A stretch of 64,000 nt of DNA from Microbulbifer sp. MI-G (GTDB taxonomy: Bacteria > Pseudomonadota > Gammaproteobacteria > Pseudomonadales > Cellvibrionaceae): contig NZ_CP098023.1 in assembly GCF_030440425.1 (NCBI RefSeq), positions 2,221,501-2,285,500 on the forward strand, written 5' to 3'. Shown piece by piece: positions 10,289-19,252 of the stretch (the stretch's first letter is position 1; each line of letters opens with the position of its first letter). Position numbers and translations under genes: made by a program. The notes beneath the pieces were generated by a model, which saw nothing but the letters and a program-made list of their open reading frames with translations, was not told the origin of the DNA and did not search any database.

Positions 10289-12481
10289 TTAAAGCTTGGT
10301 CCAGGCATCTTGCCAGTGCATACTGCTGCCTGGTGCATACACGGCGTTTGAACACCAGCCAGAATAAGGCCATGGCTTGCACTGATACAAAGCACTGTCG
10401 CTTCCAGTCACGATTTCGCCCGCAGTGTAGCTGGCATTTCTATCGTACAGTGGATACTCACCCGGAGGACTGGTATCGCCGCCAGCTTTAACAACAAAGC
10501 TGGTATTATAGTTTATCGTTTTGCCAGTTGCAGTTGTACCTGTCACCTCCAGTGTATAGAGACCGGCCTCTGCGTTATTGATGATCAGTGGTAGGTGCGC
10601 GGTGCTGGCAACCGATAGGTTGTGATTGCTGACCGCAGTGCCACCCTGATCAGTAATTCTGACCTCCAGATCCATCGTTTGGTTGACAGCAACATGCACA
10701 GACAGGTTTACCCTGCCATTGTCCACAGTGTACTCAGCAGCAACAGCTGAAACGCTTATCTCTGCATCAGACGCTGGTTCATTACCGCTGCCGCAAGAGC
10801 TGTCGGTCACCTCACGCCACACCCCCCATTCTCCGGTGGTTCCAGGCTCCTCACCCCTGGTCCACCAGCCAGCCACCCACTGAATACCGCTGTGAGAGAC
10901 GGCATCACCTTGTACATAAGTGACATTGGATTTCCAAGGGCTGGCACAGCTAGAGCCGTCGGACACAGTCACTTTCCGCTCAGCAGTTACGGTTTGGCCC
11001 GCACTGTCGGTAACAGAATAGGTGAGTGTGTATACACCAGCAATGGCTGTATTTACAAAACCAGACACCTGTACGGCAGCTGTCAAGTCACCGTCTTCAG
11101 CATCACTGGCAGTAATACCGCTCATTGCATCAAACGGAGTATTTAACAGGATAATCGTGCTGGCAACACCGAGAAGCTCCGGCTTTAGACTATACACTTC
11201 GACGGAGCGAACAACAGAAGTCGTATTATTGTCACTATCTGTTGCATGATATGTGAGTGCATAGGTACCGATGGTATGGGTATCTACATAGCCATCAACC
11301 CGAATAATACCAGTGAGATCACCATCTTCAAAATCCCTGACACTCACGCCCGCCAGGGCATCAAATAAACGCCCCTGCAGAGTACGGGCATTCTGAACCC
11401 CTTTAAAAACAGGCTTGCCTTCCACTGGTGGTGGCGGAGTCGGTGAGTGACTGTGGATAAAGGGGCCGTAGTCTTTGATAAACTGTTCATTATAGAGATT
11501 ACCCGATGCATCGGTGCCCATATCCCAATTGATAGACCAGGTCATGACACCACGGAGGCCCTGACCCTGTGAATTAAGGCGCCCAAAAGCGTTGTACAGT
11601 TTTTGGGGATCTCGAACAAAACCAGTAGCTGCCGCATCATTATTGGAAGGAATACCGAACACCAGCTTGTCGTGTGGAATTTTGTGGAAGCCGCGAGTGC
11701 CGTTTACCAGAGCGTCTGAAATGTAATAAATGAATTCCTCTTTCAACGCATCGTTATTCTGGGCAATCCAGCCAACACCTTCAACCCAGATACCATCTCC
11801 ACCCTGATTGTAAAACTGGGGGTTAATCCAGTCGTAGTAGCCTTCTAGGTGTTCAATATAGGGCACATACCTGCCACCGGTGGTCAAATAAGGAAATTCA
11901 GGTGCCATAGTGATCAGAAAGTTCTTACCCTGCGCCCTGTAGTGGTCTTTAACAATACGTAATGCGGCTGGAATCACGATCTGATTATCCGCAGCGGTGA
12001 TGGCTGCTTGTTCCAGGTCGATATCCAGGCCATCAAAACCGTAGCGATCAGTCAGGCGGATGATTTCATCTGCGAAAGGCTGTTCGTCACCTGCCCTTAA
12101 TTCAATATGAGCATCCGCTCCGCCCAGAGCGATCAGAACCGAACGCCCTTCGCCGTTAAGCTCACTAATCTGATCAATAAACTGCTGTTCTGAAAGGCCA
12201 ATGCTCAGGTCCAGCTGAAAGGTGGGAATACGCCCGGCAGAGGTATTGAAAACTTTCATGAAAGCAACATTCACCACATTGTACATCGGATCAATTGCAT
12301 CCAAGGTGACACAAGGTGCATTTCCTCCCTGGTATCCTCCACCATCACACCAGTTGTGCCAGTATCCGACCACAACACTGCCGGCTGGGTTGACCATGGC
12401 CGCACTGTTGGCCTGTGCCGTAGCGCCTATCGCAATAATTGCTGCAGAAAAAGCAATTTTTAAAAATTTTTGTTTGAACAT
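10289..12481 (-). CDS. Secreted multi-domain chitinase, glycoside hydrolase family 18
   Basis: 730 residues. A signal peptide (to about residue 28, ANSAA) is followed by a GH18 barrel. The catalytic motif DGLDIDLE spans residues 150-157 with E157 as the acid/base, and GVMTWSINWDMG forms a late barrel strand. Two DUF5011/Ig-like repeats follow (about 355-505; both carry FEDGDL- or AEDGDL-type motifs), then a CBM5/12 chitin-binding module (CASPWKSNVTYVQGD..), a further beta domain, and a second CBM5/12-like module at the C-terminus (YDRNASYTAGE..). It should hydrolyse extracellular chitin. It stands alone, convergent with the nucleotidase gene. The ribosome binding site is weak. Confidence 0.92.
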   Translation of the reverse strand: MFKQKFLKIAFSAAIIAIGATAQANSAAMVNPAGSVVVGYWHNWCDGGGYQGGNAPCVTLDAIDPMYNVVNVAFMKVFNTSAGRIPTFQLDLSIGLSEQQFIDQISELNGEGRSVLIALGGADAHIELRAGDEQPFADEIIRLTDRYGFDGLDIDLEQAAITAADNQIVIPAALRIVKDHYRAQGKNFLITMAPEFPYLTTGGRYVPYIEHLEGYYDWINPQFYNQGGDGIWVEGVGWIAQNNDALKEEFIYYISDALVNGTRGFHKIPHDKLVFGIPSNNDAAATGFVRDPQKLYNAFGRLNSQGQGLRGVMTWSINWDMGTDASGNLYNEQFIKDYGPFIHSHSPTPPPPVEGKPVFKGVQNARTLQGRLFDALAGVSVRDFEDGDLTGIIRVDGYVDTHTIGTYALTYHATDSDNNTTSVVRSVEVYSLKPELLGVASTIILLNTPFDAMSGITASDAEDGDLTAAVQVSGFVNTAIAGVYTLTYSVTDSAGQTVTAERKVTVSDGSSCASPWKSNVTYVQGDAVSHSGIQWVAGWWTRGEEPGTTGEWGVWREVTDSSCGSGNEPASDAEISVSAVAAEYTVDNGRVNLSVHVAVNQTMDLEVRITDQGGTAVSNHNLSVASTAHLPLIINNAEAGLYTLEVTGTTATGKTINYNTSFVVKAGGDTSPPGEYPLYDRNASYTAGEIVTGSDSALYQCKPWPYSGWCSNAVYAPGSSMHWQDAWTKL

Positions 12482-13790
12482 AGGTTGGAACCCTGATGGT
12501 TAATAACGCCCAAAGGGAAAGATGACACCAGCAAGAATCTGATAGTATCTCACCCTCTGAGTATCGAGAATTGGTTATCTTTTTTTGTATCAATTTCGCC
12601 CAGAAATCTTCGGCTCATCCCGCTTTTTTCCACCGCTGATTGCGAAATTCATGTAAAAATAGCATTCGGCTGAAATTTCAGAAGTGAGCCAACCGCTGGC
12701 GTATTTCACAGCTTTCGCACATAAAAACAGCAGTCATGATTAAAGGCTAAATCCGACAATACAAGCATTTGACCCAAAGGGAAGATACCAGATCAAAGAC
12801 GTTCCTGAAAATGATCCGCTTCACAAAGTGATCGCTGATTTTTTACAGGATACTAAGATCAGCGGACAGTGCTGATTGAAAAGACACGGAGTCCAATAGC
12901 TCTTTCTTTCAAACTCCAGTCGCCCAAAACGACTAATGCCGTGGGCGCACGGATTGGAAATAATCAATCAAATCTTTAAGGGTAACCCCAGGAATTTTGT
13001 CTGACAGCTGGTCAGACCGAGAGGCCTGACCATTGTCTCTTATGGCAGTTCGATCACCATTATCGTCATGAGGGTGCTCTTTCTACTGTTCAAGAAAAAA
13101 ATATAGGACACTTTACCTCCCGCGCTCGCTTACACACGCCACACTCTAGCCAGATGATCTGTCCGATGGCAACCCCTGAAAACAGAAAAAGAAACTGGCT
13201 CAGTGCTCGTTGCTAGAGCGAAGATAATGGGACCATTGTACAGTGCTTTGGTTCCGGAAAAATCCAGAAGCAACTCCCGTCATCGTACGTGAAAAACCTG
13301 TGTAATTACCTGCTCCTCGATTGAGTGAATCAGATCAACAGCGAAAGAGCGGTTGTATTAGGTTTTTTATCAACTTTGCCGTGATTGCTGACAAATGAAT
13401 GAATGTTATGGGTTCTGACAGGTATGAATGCTTTGAGTGGCCTTGTGCAGGTGATGTTGTGGATACTTTACGTACTAATTTCTCGTCAGTTTTGGTACTG
13501 GGCATGGCTTGTCCTGAACCCTTGCAAAAACGGTATGCCCACACCCTGCTTTCATAAAGCAGCATTCTCAAGGGAGGTTGGTAGGTTTTACACGCCTGTT
13601 TTTGTAATGGATACGAAAGAAGAGGGTTACTTGATGTACGTGAATACCCTGGTGAGCAGACACTCGATACTGGGAATGGAGATATCATGGCTTTTTATTG
13701 ACCACCCACCTGATGGTGTTCGACGAATTTCGGTTGAGCCTCCATCAATGGTGAAAGATATTTTTTGCATGCAATATTAATTTAATATTA
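12482..13790. other. 1.3-kb gene-poor stretch between chitinase and peptide transporter
   Basis: No recognisable gene. The longest frame (13403-13780, plus) has no clear ribosome binding site and an unconvincing N-terminal half. Its last 65 codons read more like protein, and a second plus frame from 13408 to about 13557 also reads plausibly, so a decayed frameshifted gene is possible. The AT-rich dyad AATATTAA/TTAATATT (13773-13789) lies just before the transporter operator. Confidence 0.4.
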
Positions 13791-13805
13791 TTATGTGTAC
13801 AATAA
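13791..13805. promoter_or_regulatory. Candidate hydroxyproline-regulon operator before the peptide transporter
   Basis: TTATGTGTACAATAA is the reverse-complement form of TTATTGTACACAATAA at 18238, with one base missing from one arm. It lies 54-68 bases before the transporter start, where a repressor or activator could act. Confidence 0.55.
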
Positions 13806-13858
13806 TAACAATAGTGAGGAAGATAAAAATAGGCTAAAAAAACAACAAGAGGCAGTAA

Positions 13859-15304
13859 ATGGCAGATACTCCCGCAATAATGAACAGTCAAACTGAAGCT
13901 CCCCCGATCCAGAAACAATCGGGGTCAACGACAGTGGAACAGAGGAAATCGGGGTATTTTCCAGCCAGCTTTTACGTCGCAAATGTAATGGAAGTTTTTG
14001 AGCGGCTGGCGTGGTATGGATTCTTTACCCTCTCATCGCTCTATATGACCAACAGTGTGAGACAAGGTGGGCTGGGGCTCAGCGATGCACAGCGGGGCAC
14101 GATTCAGGGCGTGATTCCATTCCTGTTGTACCTGCTCCCGGTATTCACCGGCGCGCTGGGTGATCGTTATGGTTACAAGCGCATGTTCCTCGTGGCCTTC
14201 GCCATCATGACACCAAGCTATTACCTGCTTGGCCAGGTATCGGGTTTCTGGCCATTCTTTGTCGTTTTGCTGTTAGTGGCCGTGGGTGCGGCCATTTTCA
14301 AACCACTGGTGGTTGCGACGGTAAGCCGGACCACGGATCACCACAACCGTGCACTGGGTTTTGGGATTTTTTACACCATGGTCAATGTAGGCGGTTTTGT
14401 AGGTCCGGTGGTGGCAGGTGTTGTGAAGGGCTTCAGCTGGGACTGGATATTCTCCGTTGCCGCCTGCTGGATCGCGGTCAATTTTCTCTTATTGCTGTTT
14501 TACCGTGAGCCCTGCCCCACCGCACCTGTACAGCAGCTGCGGCAAGGGAAATCTCAACCGGATTTACAACCCGAGCAGAATATCTTCAAAGAGATTGTGC
14601 AGGTTCTGAGAAACCGGCGATTTGTGCTCTATCTGCTTATCATGTCTGGATTCTGGACCTGCTATAACCAGCTTTTCCTGACCCTGCCTCTGTACATTCG
14701 CGACTACGTAGATACTGCACCGCTGCTGGCCAGGGTTGAGGCATTTAGCCCAACCATTGCCAAGAGTATCAGCGAGGGAACCCCTGGGAAAATCAGTCCG
14801 GAATTTATCATCGCTTTCAATTTCGCCAGCATTCTGAGTTTACAGATCGCAATCAGCCAACTGAGTAGAAGACTGGCCTCCCTCCACGTGCTGATCTCCG
14901 GAACCTGCGTAATAGCCGCCAGCTTTCTATGGATGGGCTTCGGTCCGGCATTTGGCGGCACTGGTATTGTACTGGCCGTTGTCGTGTTCTCTGTGGGGGA
15001 AATGCTGACCTCTCCAAAAAGCCAGGAATACGTCGCTGAGTGTATGCCTTCAACTCAGGCGGCGCTCTTTATGGGGTATTACTTTCTCTCCATGGCACTG
15101 GGCTTCCTTGTGGCAGGCCTGCTTTCCGGGTGGGGCTACGGGTATCTGGCCAAAGAACTGGGAAAACCTGAGTGGATGTGGGGCGGCTTCGCCGCCCTAT
15201 CCGTCTGCTGTGCCGGAGCCCTGCTCTGGTACCGGGTACGTATTTTAAGTCAAACCCTGAAAGCCGCCGACAACCATCAATTCCGACAGGACCTGTGTAA
15301 ATAG
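13859..15304 (+). CDS. Proton-dependent oligopeptide transporter (POT/PTR family)
   Basis: A 481-residue inner-membrane symporter with about 12 hydrophobic segments. The POT signature ExxER is present as EVFER (residues 45-49), followed by an aromatic WYGF, in the family's first transmembrane helix. AGAGG lies 6 bases before the ATG. POT proteins take up di- and tripeptides with H+. The Xaa-Pro peptidase gene starts 7 bases after its stop, so the two are almost certainly co-transcribed. The inferred role is import of collagen-type peptides such as Gly-Pro-Hyp or Pro-Hyp, then cytoplasmic cleavage. Family assignment is solid; the preferred peptide is inferred. Confidence 0.87.
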   Translation: MADTPAIMNSQTEAPPIQKQSGSTTVEQRKSGYFPASFYVANVMEVFERLAWYGFFTLSSLYMTNSVRQGGLGLSDAQRGTIQGVIPFLLYLLPVFTGALGDRYGYKRMFLVAFAIMTPSYYLLGQVSGFWPFFVVLLLVAVGAAIFKPLVVATVSRTTDHHNRALGFGIFYTMVNVGGFVGPVVAGVVKGFSWDWIFSVAACWIAVNFLLLLFYREPCPTAPVQQLRQGKSQPDLQPEQNIFKEIVQVLRNRRFVLYLLIMSGFWTCYNQLFLTLPLYIRDYVDTAPLLARVEAFSPTIAKSISEGTPGKISPEFIIAFNFASILSLQIAISQLSRRLASLHVLISGTCVIAASFLWMGFGPAFGGTGIVLAVVVFSVGEMLTSPKSQEYVAECMPSTQAALFMGYYFLSMALGFLVAGLLSGWGYGYLAKELGKPEWMWGGFAALSVCCAGALLWYRVRILSQTLKAADNHQFRQDLCK

Positions 15305-15311
15305 GTGCAAA

Positions 15312-16406
15312 ATGACACGTTTACAGCGTCTCAAAAATTGTTTCTCCGGGCTCGGAATCGACGGTATGCTGATTACCGGCATGGCAAATATTCGCTATCT
15401 GTCCGGATTCGCCAGCGACGAACAGGGGGTTGCCAGCTTACTGGTTGCTGACAGGCCGTACCTTATCACCGACTACCGCTTTGACGAGCAGGCTCGGGAG
15501 CAGCGTACAGATGACGGGGTGGAAATTGTCGTGCGGGCCCGCGCTGAAGAGAGCCTCGGGCAGACGCTCCAGCGGCTCGCCAAGGGCGCTGCGATCAAAA
15601 GGCTCGGTTTTGAGCGGGAACACATCCGCTACAGTCATTGGCAGGCCCTGGCTGCAGATTTGGCCCTGGATACAGAGTGCTTCAAGCCACTAAGCGACGT
15701 GGTGGAAAAACTGCGCAGAAGAAAAGATGCGATGGAACTCCAGCATATACGCACTGCCGCGCAGGTGGCGGATGCCGCACTGGAACAGATAGCCAACAAA
15801 CTGAGCCCGGGTGTTACCGAGCGCGGCGTTGCTGTGGAGCTCGAATACGCACTGATGCAACGGGGTTCGGAGGGGGTTGCTTTTCCTACGATCTTTGCCT
15901 CCGGCCCACGCAGCTCACACCCTCACGGTATGCCAACGGATCGGGTAATCGAGCGCGGCGATATGGTCACTATCGATTTCGGTGCGGTAATACAGGGATA
16001 CCGCTCAGATATGACACGCACCTTCGTGCTGGGAAAAGCCAGTACCCAACAGCGGGAAGTCTATTCCCTGGTGCAGGAGGCGCAGCAGTTGGGAGTGGAC
16101 CGCGTAACCGCCGGTGTGGCTTGCTCCGAGCCCGCAAAGTACGTGGCAGAATTTCTCAACAACAGCCCTTACGCGCGTTTTGCTGGAGACGGCCTTGGAC
16201 ATGCCATTGGTCTGGAGACACACGAAAAACCCTACTTTGCGAAGGAAGATGACACCGTTATCGAGCCAGGGTATGTAATGACCGTTGAACCCGGTATTTA
16301 TATACCGGGCTGGGGTGGTGTGCGCATCGAAGACGATATTCTGGTCAAAGACGAAGGGATAGACTTGCTGACGAATTTCCCCCGCAAGCTTATTGAAATC
16401 GATTAA
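15312..16406 (+). CDS. Xaa-Pro peptidase (M24B, prolidase/aminopeptidase P type)
   Basis: A 364-residue cytoplasmic metallopeptidase with a creatinase-like N-terminal domain and a pita-bread catalytic domain. All five dinuclear-metal ligands are visible: D222 (VTIDFGA), D233 (SDMTRTF), H297 (GLGHAIG), E326 (TVEPGIY) and E340 (VRIEDD). H204 (SSHPHG) is the usual substrate-site histidine. AGGTG precedes the ATG and the gap from the transporter is 7 bases. It should cut bonds before or after proline/hydroxyproline in imported peptides. Whether it acts as a dipeptidase or an aminopeptidase P cannot be decided from sequence. Its 3' end overlaps the convergent dehydrogenase gene by 17 bases. Confidence 0.9.
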   Translation: MTRLQRLKNCFSGLGIDGMLITGMANIRYLSGFASDEQGVASLLVADRPYLITDYRFDEQAREQRTDDGVEIVVRARAEESLGQTLQRLAKGAAIKRLGFEREHIRYSHWQALAADLALDTECFKPLSDVVEKLRRRKDAMELQHIRTAAQVADAALEQIANKLSPGVTERGVAVELEYALMQRGSEGVAFPTIFASGPRSSHPHGMPTDRVIERGDMVTIDFGAVIQGYRSDMTRTFVLGKASTQQREVYSLVQEAQQLGVDRVTAGVACSEPAKYVAEFLNNSPYARFAGDGLGHAIGLETHEKPYFAKEDDTVIEPGYVMTVEPGIYIPGWGGVRIEDDILVKDEGIDLLTNFPRKLIEID

Positions 16407-17736
16407 TACTAAATGGGGACAGGTCGATTTCGGGGGCCTTACCCTCTATTTGGTCCGCGAGCAGCTCTGCGCTGATCGCCGCCTGTGTCAGCCCCAGATG
16501 CTGGTGTCCAAATGCGAAGGCCACCCGCGGATTATCCGGGGCGGTACCCAGTACTGGAAGTGAATCGGGCAGCGAGGGACGAAACCCCATCCAGCGGCAG
16601 GCACCCGTATGACGGATTCCCGGTAGCAGCGAACGGGCGTGTTCAAACAGAATATCTGCACGCGCGTAATTTGGCTCCGCTTGCAGCCCGCCAAGTTCCA
16701 CTGTGCCCGCCAGGCGCAGACCTTTCTCCATCGGTGTTATCACGAACGAACGCTCAAAAGAAACCAGCGGTCGCGCCAGGTCACACCCGGCCTCTGGCAA
16801 CATCAAATGGTAGCCCCGCTCGGTATCCAGTGGCACCCGATACCCCAACTGCCGGGCAAGCGGTTTTGACCAGGCGCCAGTGGCAATAATCAATCGCTGG
16901 GAGGAGATGATTCGGCCACTGGAAAAATGAATATGTATCGAGTCACTGCGGCTCTCGAGTCTGACGACCTCTTCGCGCAGGATAGCTCCCCCAGCCTGCA
17001 AAAAGTTTTCTGCAATGCCTGTGACCAGCCTATAGGGGTTGGCGGTGTGTGCCGTGCGCGGAAAATACAGGCCGCCGGCAACACCGGCGCTCAGCGCCGG
17101 TTCCAGCGCCCGTATGCCGGCAGCGGAAAGCGACTGGATTTCTACACCATGCTCCTTGAGTAGATCCACTGTTGTCTGATTTTTGCGTGCAGATTCTGGC
17201 CGCTCGTACACCGTTAGCGCACCCCGCTTGGTCATTAATTCCGTCAGACCAATACGGGCCAGCAGGCGGTCGTAACTTTCAATGGAACGACTATTGAGGG
17301 CGCGTAAATGCCGGCAGGATTTTTCCACATTGCCAGGCCAAGCCGCCATGGCGAAGCGCACTAACCAAGGCAGGAGCTTATATAGGTAACCCCAATGAAT
17401 GGATAGTGGCCCGAGTGAATCCATCAGCAGCCTGGGTATTGACAATATTGTCTGTATATTCGCCAAAGGCAGTACGACGTCGGTGGCGAAGTGGCCTGCA
17501 TTGCCATATGAACACCCCCGCCCCGGAGGGTCCCGATCAATCAGTGTGACTTTGTGTCCCCGGTACTGCAGCTGCTCCGCTACGGCAACGCCGACAATCC
17601 CCGCCCCAATGACAACCAGTTCACGGATTCCTTTTTGCCTATTTTCTACTGACACACTTTGTACCTGCGGCGATGGCACTGCCATGTCCCGATTACCGAT
17701 GCTCAGTCGGTGTAAGACAGGAGACCCTCTCTCCAA
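16390..17736 (-). CDS. FAD-dependent D-amino-acid dehydrogenase, probable cis-4-hydroxy-D-proline dehydrogenase
   Basis: 448 residues from the upstream ATG; an internal ATG at 17685 is equally possible, leaving about 23 residues before the fold begins. The Rossmann motif VVIGAGIVGVAVAEQ binds FAD, and the C-terminal MGFRPSLPDSLPVLG and GHQHLGLTQA are typical of DadA-like DAO-fold enzymes. In the known pseudomonad pathway this flavoenzyme oxidises cis-4-hydroxy-D-proline to pyrroline-4-hydroxy-2-carboxylate. The role is assigned from context: epimerase, deaminase and semialdehyde dehydrogenase genes are all nearby. It is the only pathway enzyme on the minus strand and has a 594-base upstream gap. 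Confidence 0.82.
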   Translation of the reverse strand: MERGSPVLHRLSIGNRDMAVPSPQVQSVSVENRQKGIRELVVIGAGIVGVAVAEQLQYRGHKVTLIDRDPPGRGCSYGNAGHFATDVVLPLANIQTILSIPRLLMDSLGPLSIHWGYLYKLLPWLVRFAMAAWPGNVEKSCRHLRALNSRSIESYDRLLARIGLTELMTKRGALTVYERPESARKNQTTVDLLKEHGVEIQSLSAAGIRALEPALSAGVAGGLYFPRTAHTANPYRLVTGIAENFLQAGGAILREEVVRLESRSDSIHIHFSSGRIISSQRLIIATGAWSKPLARQLGYRVPLDTERGYHLMLPEAGCDLARPLVSFERSFVITPMEKGLRLAGTVELGGLQAEPNYARADILFEHARSLLPGIRHTGACRWMGFRPSLPDSLPVLGTAPDNPRVAFAFGHQHLGLTQAAISAELLADQIEGKAPEIDLSPFSINRFQ

Positions 17737-18237
17737 TCAATGCGCTACTGGTGGCATCCCCTCAAACGGCGCTGACTGCCCTCAAACGAGGTGGCGGGCA
17801 AATACCAAAGGGCCTGTCCACTGCCCTTTTGGGCCCGCGCTCGGCTTGTGCCAGCCTTCTTTCGATAGTAAAAAAGATCAGGCGGGCCTTTCCCCCAGCC
17901 GTAAGCCGTTAGTACACCGGGAATACTCTTGCAAAAATAGCCGGTGTTTGAAACGGGGGTTTACCTGGAAGGTGCTGTCATGATCTTCCAAAAGCGACAA
18001 GCGAAAGTTTAGAAGGGCCTGCAGAGGCGGCCCCCCGGTTACAGTCGGGAAACACCATCTCCTCTAGATGGTACCGAACCATGATATCAATAGGCAGTCG
18101 TGGCATTGGTCGTTCTCCCAAGCAGTGGTTGTTATAGGTTGACAGCCTATGGAAATGACACTGCCCTGTTCATACCCCGGCAACCCTCTGAGTTGGCCAA
18201 ACAGCAAAATTGGGTTGACAGCTGCCAAAAACCTTTC
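17737..18237. other. Divergent intergenic region, no gene seen
   Basis: This separates the leftward dehydrogenase gene from the rightward deaminase gene. Frames present here are extensions of antisense shadows. No operator-like dyad was found close to the dehydrogenase start, so that gene may rely on the operator cluster at 18238-18280 with a long leader, or on another signal. Confidence 0.5.
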
Positions 18238-18280
18238 TTATTGTACACAATAACATATACACAAAGTACTTTTTGCACAA
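18238..18280. promoter_or_regulatory. Operator cluster before the deaminase gene (best copy of the dyad)
   Basis: TTATTGTACACAATAA (18238-18253) is a perfect 7+2+7 dyad and the strongest copy of the repeated motif. Two degraded copies follow: ATATACACAA (18255-18264) and TTTTGCACAA (18271-18280). The cluster lies 50-93 bases before the deaminase start. It is proposed to bind the FCD regulator at 21930-22802. Confidence 0.6.
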
Positions 18281-18330
18281 CAGTGCTTTGAGCTTTCCCT
18301 TGCATCCCAAGATCACGATGAGGAAGTCAT

Positions 18331-19230
18331 ATGCAAATCAACTGGCGCGGCGTTTTCCCCGCAGCAACCACGCAGTTCAACGCCGATGAAAGCCTGAACA
18401 TACCCGCTACCCTCAGGCACCTCGACGCAATGCTCGATGCGGGAATCAATGGCCTTGTCATGCTTGGCACTGTGGGAGAGAACTGCTCACTCAGCCAGGC
18501 AGAGAAAATCGAGGTGCTCGCAACAACGGTCAAGCATATAAACGGCAGGGTGCCAGTGCTTACCGGTGTGTCTGAATACACCACCACCCAGGCCAGGGAT
18601 TTTGCCCGCGCAGCCAGAGAGATTGGGGTAGATGGCCTGATGGTGCTCCCACCCATGTCCTACAAAGCCGATGCGGAGGAGATCATCGCCCATATTTGCG
18701 GTGTTGCCGCAGCAACCGACCTGCCGGTAATGGTGTACAACAATCCCGCCTGTTACGGTGTGGATGTGCCCGCAAAAGCGGTGGCTGAGCTCGCCCAGGT
18801 GAGCAATATCGTCGCTATCAAGGAGGCATCCGATGACCCCCGCCGCCTGACGGACATTGCCAATCTCACCGGTGACGATTTCGTACTCTTTTGCGGTGTA
18901 GACGACCTTGCGCTGGAAAGCATTGCCCTTGGCGCACACGGCTGGATTTCTGGCTTGGTGAACGCTTTTCCGCAGGAAAATCGCCTGATGTGGGATCTGG
19001 CCACCAGCGGCAATTTTGAACAAGCGCGCAAGGTATACCGCTGGTACACCCCTCTGCTCCACCTGGATACCAAACCCAAGCTGGTTCAGTACATCAAGCT
19101 TGCAGCACAGGAGTGCGGTTTGGGAAGCGAACAGTGCCGCAACCCGCGCCTGCCACTGACCGGCGCTGAACGCGAGTCTGTGCTGAACATTATCCAAACT
19201 GCAATTGCCACACGCCCGCTCATTGAGTAG
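18331..19230 (+). CDS. DHDPS-family 1-pyrroline-4-hydroxy-2-carboxylate deaminase
   Basis: A 299-residue (beta/alpha)8 aldolase-superfamily enzyme. The Schiff-base lysine is K164 (VAIKEASDD) and the catalytic tyrosine Y136 (MVYNNPACYG); the GTVGENCSLS loop (46-55) corresponds to the substrate-carboxylate loop of DapA. AGGAAG precedes the ATG. In hydroxyproline catabolism this family removes water and ammonia from pyrroline-4-hydroxy-2-carboxylate to give alpha-ketoglutarate semialdehyde, the substrate of the dehydrogenase encoded 22 bases downstream. Lysine-biosynthetic DapA is the main alternative, but the neighbours argue against it. Confidence 0.85.
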   Translation: MQINWRGVFPAATTQFNADESLNIPATLRHLDAMLDAGINGLVMLGTVGENCSLSQAEKIEVLATTVKHINGRVPVLTGVSEYTTTQARDFARAAREIGVDGLMVLPPMSYKADAEEIIAHICGVAAATDLPVMVYNNPACYGVDVPAKAVAELAQVSNIVAIKEASDDPRRLTDIANLTGDDFVLFCGVDDLALESIALGAHGWISGLVNAFPQENRLMWDLATSGNFEQARKVYRWYTPLLHLDTKPKLVQYIKLAAQECGLGSEQCRNPRLPLTGAERESVLNIIQTAIATRPLIE

Positions 19231-19252
19231 CGTTTTGAATGGAGCATTCACC

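Noticed and set aside
13403..13780. A 125-codon plus-strand gene
   Set aside because: There is no ribosome binding site, composition is uneven and a competing frame overlaps it; at most a decayed gene.
18331..19230. Lysine-biosynthetic dihydrodipicolinate synthase (dapA)
   Set aside because: The fold is the same, but the gene is in a hydroxyproline operon directly before a semialdehyde dehydrogenase.
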